Assembly: GCA_030765065.1 (NCBI GenBank) | Contig: CM060984.1 | Span: forward strand, 99,429,488 to 99,493,487 | Direction of reading: 5' to 3' | Source of the DNA: Deroplatys truncata | Lineage: Eukaryota > Arthropoda > Insecta > Mantodea > Mantidae | Length of the DNA: 64,000 nt | Part shown: piece by piece, positions 58,678-64,000 of the stretch | Layout of the letters: the number at the start of each line of letters is the position of its first letter | Position numbering within the stretch: position 1 is the stretch's first letter | The notes under the pieces: generated by a model | Databases searched by the model: none | Seen by the model: the letters and a program-made list of their open reading frames with translations, nothing else | What the model was told of the DNA's origin: nothing | Position numbers and translations under genes: made by a program

Positions 58678-59520
58678 TTACTTTCTCTACTACGTATAGT
58701 AAGTAGGGGAAGTATTGTATTTCCACCCAAAAATTCGATACCGAGATTTCACTGGAAATGCATGTTTTGAGACCCCCTGAATCCAAAAAAAGCATTTTTG
58801 GAAACATGTCCGTGTGTGTGTGTCTGTGAACAGCATAACTCAGAAACGAATAGTCGGATAAATACCAAACTTGCTATTTAGGTTCAGTATCTTCCAGAGA
58901 TGTGACACAAAGGTTTTCAAGAAAATCCCCACACCCCAGACTACCCTTTACATGGAACATTTTTCGAAAATTTTAATTTTCTCAAGAATGGCTAAAAATT
59001 TTGATTAAAATATCATATGTTTAAGATATTGTGATGACAAATGAAATGTATATCTTGAATTTTCTGGGAATGTCTCCAAAAGTATTCTTCATTGTGAACG
59101 ACTTTTGCATAACTGGTAAACCATAAGAGATAGACAAAATGTTACTACACAAAAAATGTTGATCGCGTTAAAATACACAATTTATGTCATATACATTTTT
59201 TTTTTTTGTTGAGTGAACTGTTTTCGAGATATTGCTTGTTATTCCCTTAAATTTTTCAATACTTATAATTTTTCTCAAATTCGTTATTCATTTTTTTTAT
59301 GTCCTGGATGGAATGCGCCACATAGCAACCAGCGCTTAAAATATTTGACTATTGCTTAAAACCTACCATATTCCCCTTGCATCTACAAGAAAATTAGCAA
59401 TAAGATTGACATCTGGATATCTCGATTAACATGAAGCTAATGGAGAATAAGCGTTTGTAAAAATAGTTTGTACAAGAGTAAAGAAAGTCATGTGAGTGTA
59501 ACACATCAGATTTTTCAATA
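58678..59520 (+). repeat. R1 family copy, full length (reference copy), subfamily 1 tail
   Basis: 843 bp. Left end TACTTTCTCTACTACGTATA then GTAAGTAGGGGAAGTATTG. Core blocks: CATAACTCAGAAACGAATAG, AAGGTTTTCAAGAAAATCCC, AAAATATCATATGTTTAAGA and GATCGCGTTAAAATACACAA. Right end AGAGTAAAGAAAGTCATGTG followed by AACACATCAGATTTTT. The left ACTTTCTCTACT is mirrored by AGTAAAGAAAGT at the right, one base off the exact complement. No coding capacity: the 124-residue minus-strand frame covering 58433-58807 overlaps it by chance. Confidence 0.9.
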
Positions 59521-59875
59521 CTTATTTTCTCAAATGGGAATTCGTTATTCATTTTTTTGTCTTGGATATGCAAAGAGTATTAATCTGTGGCAAAGGGAAT
59601 GGTGCTGCACATAGCAACCAGCTATTAAGAGATATGTCTGTGCTTATATTGCCCTTGCAAATACAAAACAAGGGGAACATGGCCTTAAGCGATACTAAAA
59701 TATTTTTAGAACTGTTCGCTATGTGTAAAGTGTAATTCTCTTTGCATGTCAAAGGATCGTTTCTGCAAATGTTTATCTAGATTAATATGAAATAGATGGA
59801 GAATAAGAGTTTGTAAAAATAGTTTGTACAAGAGTAGAGAGAGTCATGTGAGTGTAACACACCAGAGTTTTACAT
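59521..59875 (+). repeat. R1 family fragment, subfamily 2 tail
   Basis: Directly follows the previous copy in the same direction. Starts at the AATGGGAATTCGTTATTCAT block and ends with TACAAGAGTAGAGAGAGTCA, AACACACCAGAG. Same tail type as 18214-19156. Confidence 0.85.
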
Positions 59876-59928
59876 TTGATCCTCACACATTAAATACAAA
59901 TCCAACTACCTTAAATTATTTACATCCT

Positions 59929-59930
<2 letters not shown>

Positions 59931-59966
<36 letters not shown>
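59931..59966. repeat. (T)36 homopolymer
   Basis: 36 consecutive T, between the forward and reverse R1 copies; could be a retroposon poly(A) tail on the minus strand. Confidence 0.95.
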
Positions 59967-59969
<3 letters not shown>

Positions 59970-60219
59970 TCCTGAAAACTTGAACCATTTTTCTGATGCA
60001 TTCCCTTCCTGGATATAACATCTTACTCTGAATAAGACCTTGAAGCTATTGAAACTGAAGCTCTGATCTTAAAGTGAAGGGCACCCAAGACTCTATTGGC
60101 AAGTTTATTTCAAATCTGAAGTACTGGTTTAAATATTCAATCAAGATCAAAAGTTTTAGATTTAAACTCATGTTCATGGAACATGTTAACGTACCTACTT
60201 AAAGCTCTTATTTTCCACT

Positions 60220-61170
60220 ATAAAAATAAAAATCTGATGTGTTGCACTCACATGACTTTCCCTACTCTTGTACAAACTATTTTTACAAAATCTTATTCCC
60301 CATCTATTTCGTATTAATCAAGATAAACATTTGCAGAAACAATCTTTTGACATGCAAAAAGAATTACATTTTACACACAGTGACCAGTTCTAAAAATATT
60401 TGACTATCGCTTAAGGCCTATTATGTTCCCCTTGTTTTGTATTTGCAATGGCAATATAAAAATACAGTAGCCTTTAAGCATACACATATCTCTTAATAGC
60501 TGGTTGCTATGTGCAGCACCATTCTCTTTGCCACAGATTAATACTCTTTGCATATCCAAAACAAAAAAAATGAATAACGAATTCCCATTTGAGAAAATAA
60601 GTACTGAAAAATTTAAGGGAAATAACAAGCAATATCTCGAAAATGGTTCACTCAACCAAAAAAATGTATATGACATAAATTGTGTATTTTAACCCGTTCT
60701 ACATTTTTTGTGTAGTACAATTTTGTCTATGGTTTACCAGTTAGGCAAAAGTCGTTCACAATGAAGAATACTTTTGGAGACATTCCCAGAAAATTCAAGA
60801 TATACATTTTATTTGTCATAAAAATATCTTAAACATATGATATTTTAATCAAAATCGTTAGAGCCATTTTTGAGAAAATTAAAAATTTCGAAAAATGTTC
60901 CATGTAAAGGGTAATCTGGGGTTTTCTTGAAAACCTTCGTATTGCATCTCTGGAAGATACTGAACCTAAATACCAAGTTTGGTGTTTATCCGACTGTTCG
61001 TTTCTGAGTTATGCTGTTCACAGACACACACACACACAGATGTTTCCAAAAATGCTTTTTTTGGATTCAGGGGGTCTCAAAACATGTATTTCCGGTGAAA
61101 TCTTGGAATCAAATTTTGGGTGGAATACAATATTTTCCCTACTTACTATACGTAGTAGAGAAAGTAAAAA
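60220..61170 (-). repeat. R1 family copy, full length, subfamily 2 tail
   Basis: Starts AAAATCTGATGTGTTGCACT and CATGACTTTCCCTACTCTTG and ends TTCCCTACTTACTATACGTA with AGTAGAGAAAGTAAAAA near 61168. With 58678-59875 it makes an inverted pair of about 0.9 kb arms separated by about 350 bp. Same subfamily as 18214-19156. Confidence 0.9.
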
Positions 61171-61321
61171 AGAAAGAAAGGGGGGGAAGAAAAAGTACTA
61201 ATAATTAAAATGAGAAATACGGGATAAATGCTACAAAATATATGACCTGGGATTTAAATCAAAGTAAATGTTGAAATACGGACTTACTGGGAAATACAGG
61301 ATATTTGACAACCGTAGGTAT

Positions 61322-62640
61322 ATAGAAGAAATTAAGCAGAACAGTCAGACAGATTGCTTAATAAGGTTGCTCATTTACTAGCAGTTGAATTACTGAATTT
61401 CTACTTTCTTCTTTGTTACTTTACAGGAAAGGAAAATGCCAAAAGTTCACTACAGTCAAATGTAGTCGGCTTATATTTTATGTCCAATTTTGCTAATTTC
61501 TAATGCATCACATCTGGGTAATACTTTTATTCTAGTTCCAGATATTTGTTACCATGTTATTGAGAATGATGACACACTGTCTTAAGAGTAGAGATGAATC
61601 ATGGCTTTTCAGTTCAAAGACTTTAAGCTTCCATTCTTTGTTGTAGGAACTGTGTCATGAAATACAACAGAAAAGAACTGATTATATATGTTGCAAGTAA
61701 AATTTCACTTTGTTGTGAAAATATTCCACTGTGCTGCCAAATAGCTATGAAGTTATTAAAGCAGCATTGCCAATAATTCCTTCGTCACTCTTCCACTAAA
61801 CGGCAAATGGTGTCCTGCATGTAGAACTTACTCTTTGCTGGTTTGTTTCTTGGTTTATAGTCTTTGTTTAGTTGCTGCCTTTTACACCATGATAAATGTA
61901 TCGTATGAAGGTATGCCAAAGGCTGTTACATGGGGTTGCCTATTTCTCTTCCAAACACTGCAACTGAAGTACTACACAAGGAGGAGTAGATGAATAATGG
62001 ACAGATCAGAAATTCTAACCAGAATATAAAACTACTTAGCACTAGCGAACTCATTTAAAGATAAAACTCTACCTAACACACATATGCTGCAGTATGTTGT
62101 GTTTACAAAAGCAATTTATGTAAAGATCAGAAAGTTAACGTACTTTTAACATTGTATTTCTAAACAAATACATTTTAAAACTTTCATTTATTCAAACTCT
62201 GCTTTTCAGAATCCTTTTGCCTGAATAAGTTATTTCTTTCCTTTCCTAAGCTGATTGAATGATGAAATTTCTATTTTTCCATTAATTTGTTTCTAATATT
62301 CCTGAAAATTTATGATTAAAAATTAAGTAAATAAAATGTTAAAAATTAAGTAAATTAAAATGCAACATGCTTTTAAAATCACATACGTATTTGTATTTTA
62401 ATTTATCATTTCAAAGAAAACAATTGTAATAGATGTTTAAAACTTGAAATGTAAAAACAGAGAATTAAATACATAATACATTGTCCGCTTTTCTCCATGA
62501 CCTTGAAATGGACAATCAAGTACCTTTAAATAGTTCATGGGATACATTGTCGATTTTTAGAAAGCTATCCGATTGAATTGCATGAGTAAAAAGCAAAAAG
62601 TGAACTTTTTTGGAGTAATTTTTCACTTTTTTTTTTAATT
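61322..62640. other. No gene recognised
   Basis: AT-rich sequence without a recognisable element or coding region. Confidence 0.5.
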
Positions 62641-62780
62641 AAAGGGAGTTGGAGGTTGTTACACTCCATCACTAAAAGGTTCTTACTTTGAACGCGTTTC
62701 AGGAGAATGGTTTGCTCCTATCGTCAGCATGTTTCCAACCTTTTAGTGATGTAGTGTAACAACCTCTAACTCTCTTTATT
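62641..62780 (-). mobile_element. 140-bp fold-back element with hammerhead-like core
   Basis: The arms 62641-62682 and 62737-62779 are inverted repeats of about 42 bp with few mismatches (GGTTGTTACACTCCATCACT against AGTGATGTAGTGTAACAACC). On the minus strand the loop reads CATG, CTGACGA (62727-62721), a T, AGGAG, a 9-nt loop, CTCCT, GAAAC (62700-62696) and GCGTT. CUGANGA, a stem and GAAA are the two core boxes of a hammerhead ribozyme with stem II between them. One unpaired U follows CTGACGA, and stems I and III with the cleavage-site UH are not evident. It could be a MITE, or an end piece of a Penelope-like or retrozyme-like element. Confidence 0.6.
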
Positions 62781-64000
62781 GTGAATTATGACACATCGCT
62801 GTTACTAGCTTCTTAATCTTCAAAATTAATTAGTCTTTCACTCGTTACTCACCACTTTCTTTCCTTAGTAATTTGTTAAATTTTGGTGATAAAAATATAT
62901 ATTAATACTGTGCAGCATTTAACTTCTCAAATTTACATTTTTCTAGAAAATGTGAATTATGTAATATAATTCTAACCAAAGAAAAGGTAGAGAAATGAAT
63001 CCAAGCTCCATTATTCAGAAGCTGTTGTAGTGCAATCAGTATTGCAATATAAATACCACTCAAAAGAGAACAGTAGAAACCGAGTTTGATGACTGATTTT
63101 CAAATAAATACTGCAGTACATACATAAGTAAGAAAAAAAAGAAAACATGGCATTGTTACTCAATCTCTAACATCAATTTTATTTATTGAAATGTAGGTCA
63201 ATGCCAGTTTTCCATTACAAATGGCAACCCTACTCATAGCCTACCTATTGATGCTTTGTTACCCTCGGTAATTCTTGCCATTGAAGAAAAAAGCATCATA
63301 CTCTTCCAGTAAAGGGCTTCCTTTCTTGCATCATTCATTAAGCTTAATTTCTGAAATTTTTGCTGCAGGTGTTTTGACAATTAAACTGCACGTGCAAGGA
63401 ATTGTTTCTCCTTAAGCATTTAAATATCTTAAGTATGTGCTTTCAGAGACATAAGCTGTTTATGCAAAGCTTGTTCATTGTAAACTTAAGCAAAAAAGTT
63501 AGCTGTTTTATATATAATAAAAGACAATTAAATTCTGTGGTTGCTACTGATAGCTTAATGTTAACTAAATTTGCAGCAAAGAAAACAGTATGCTTTTTGC
63601 TGAATTTGTTAGTTCAGTTGTTTTGGGATTTTCTCCCCAAAAGTGGATACACAATAGTCTTAATAGGATTTCCACTTGAAAATGATAGTGCAATTATTGA
63701 AATGTATTCCACCAAACTAAAATTTTAGTGATGTTTTGTCTTATGCGATACAGATTTCTGTCATTGCTGTGGATTCACTTCAACCTTGGGCTTATTGTGC
63801 TACCTGTATCATTTTAAAGTGAATGCATTATGGCTACACGCTTTACCAAGGAATACAGTCTCATAATGGATATGGTTTAAATTCTTCTGGTTCTAAAAAC
63901 ATTTTCCCAAAAGCAATATATCTCTTATGAGCCAAAGCCTTACAGGAGTTTATAATGTGCTGGGCTGTTTCAGTTTCATTCTTCCACTATCTGCAATCTT
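62781..64000. other. No gene recognised
   Basis: AT-rich. GGCAACCCTAC at about 63223-63233 matches the terminus of the TIR element at 50799-51081, but its partner end is not found. The 108-residue frame at 63402-63728 resembles nothing known to me. Confidence 0.45.

Larger units (their letters stand above)
58336..61318. mobile_element. Possible TIR element enclosing an R1 inverted pair
   Basis: The left end ATAGGGTTACCAAC at about 58338 and the right end GACAACCGTAGGTAT near 61307-61321 are imperfect inverted repeats of the GTAGGGTTGCC type. Near both ends are GGGA(T/C)-rich strings (AATAAGGGATGG; GAAATACGGGATAAATG, GAAATACAGGAT). The interior is mostly R1 sequence, so a short TIR element may have been the target of R1 insertions. 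Confidence 0.4.

Noticed and set aside
58433-58807. 124-residue minus-strand frame
   Set aside because: It starts inside an R1 copy and runs into unrelated AT-rich DNA; other R1 copies break the same frame.
62641-62780. Rho-independent terminator
   Set aside because: The hairpin is long and repeat-like, and this is a eukaryotic genome; it fits a fold-back element better.
63402-63728. 108-residue + strand frame as a gene
   Set aside because: No recognisable motif, AT-driven composition, no splice or expression hint.

Overview
The window is nuclear DNA from an arthropod, most likely an insect with a large, repeat-rich genome. It is AT-rich and has long introns, many tRNA-headed SINEs and fossils of LTR, LINE, hAT, PIF/Harbinger and mariner-type elements. 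The one host gene I can support encodes a TBP-related factor 2 (TRF2/TBPL1-type) protein whose sequence looks insect-like. The order cannot be fixed from the sequence. The size and repeat content would suit a hemimetabolous insect, but that is a guess.

Gene layout. Trf2 lies on the + strand with four coding exons: 5217-5500 (first in-frame ATG at 5234), 30106-30353, 35891-35985 and 44019-44257. All introns are GT-AG. The exon phases join without a break into 849 nt, or 282 residues plus stop. The protein has a variable N-terminus, the two-repeat TBP-like core, a basic patch and a very acidic tail. Exon 1 starts at a splice acceptor, so at least one upstream exon and the promoter lie outside the window or are not recognisable in it.

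Repeat layout. Upstream of exon 1 (1-5216) are a SINE and a decayed antisense transposon gene. Intron 1 (24.6 kb) holds a dense same-orientation cluster of one interspersed family, called R1 here (8.4-12.3 kb), further R1 copies, several SINEs, the 3' end of a LINE, and a mariner-like fossil. Intron 2 (5.5 kb) has an alternating purine-pyrimidine tract and a hAT fossil. Intron 3 (8.0 kb) has a retrotransposon gag fossil split by a young, apparently gene-less LTR element (37223-41438, 480-bp LTRs, 4-bp target duplication), one more R1 copy, and a 3 x 40 bp tandem repeat near exon 4. Downstream of the gene (44258-64000) are two SINE copies with clear target-site duplications, a small TIR element, a PIF/Harbinger remnant, a large R1 inverted pair inside what may be another TIR element, and a fold-back element carrying a hammerhead-like core.

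The most notable items are the gene-less LTR element nested in a gag fossil, the abundant R1 family with an ACTTTCTCTACT motif inverted at its two ends, the SINE tail that resembles the 3' end of the LINE in the same window, and the fold-back element with CTGACGA and GAAAC boxes. Nothing here is a certain new system. The R1 family and the fold-back element are the best candidates for something poorly described.
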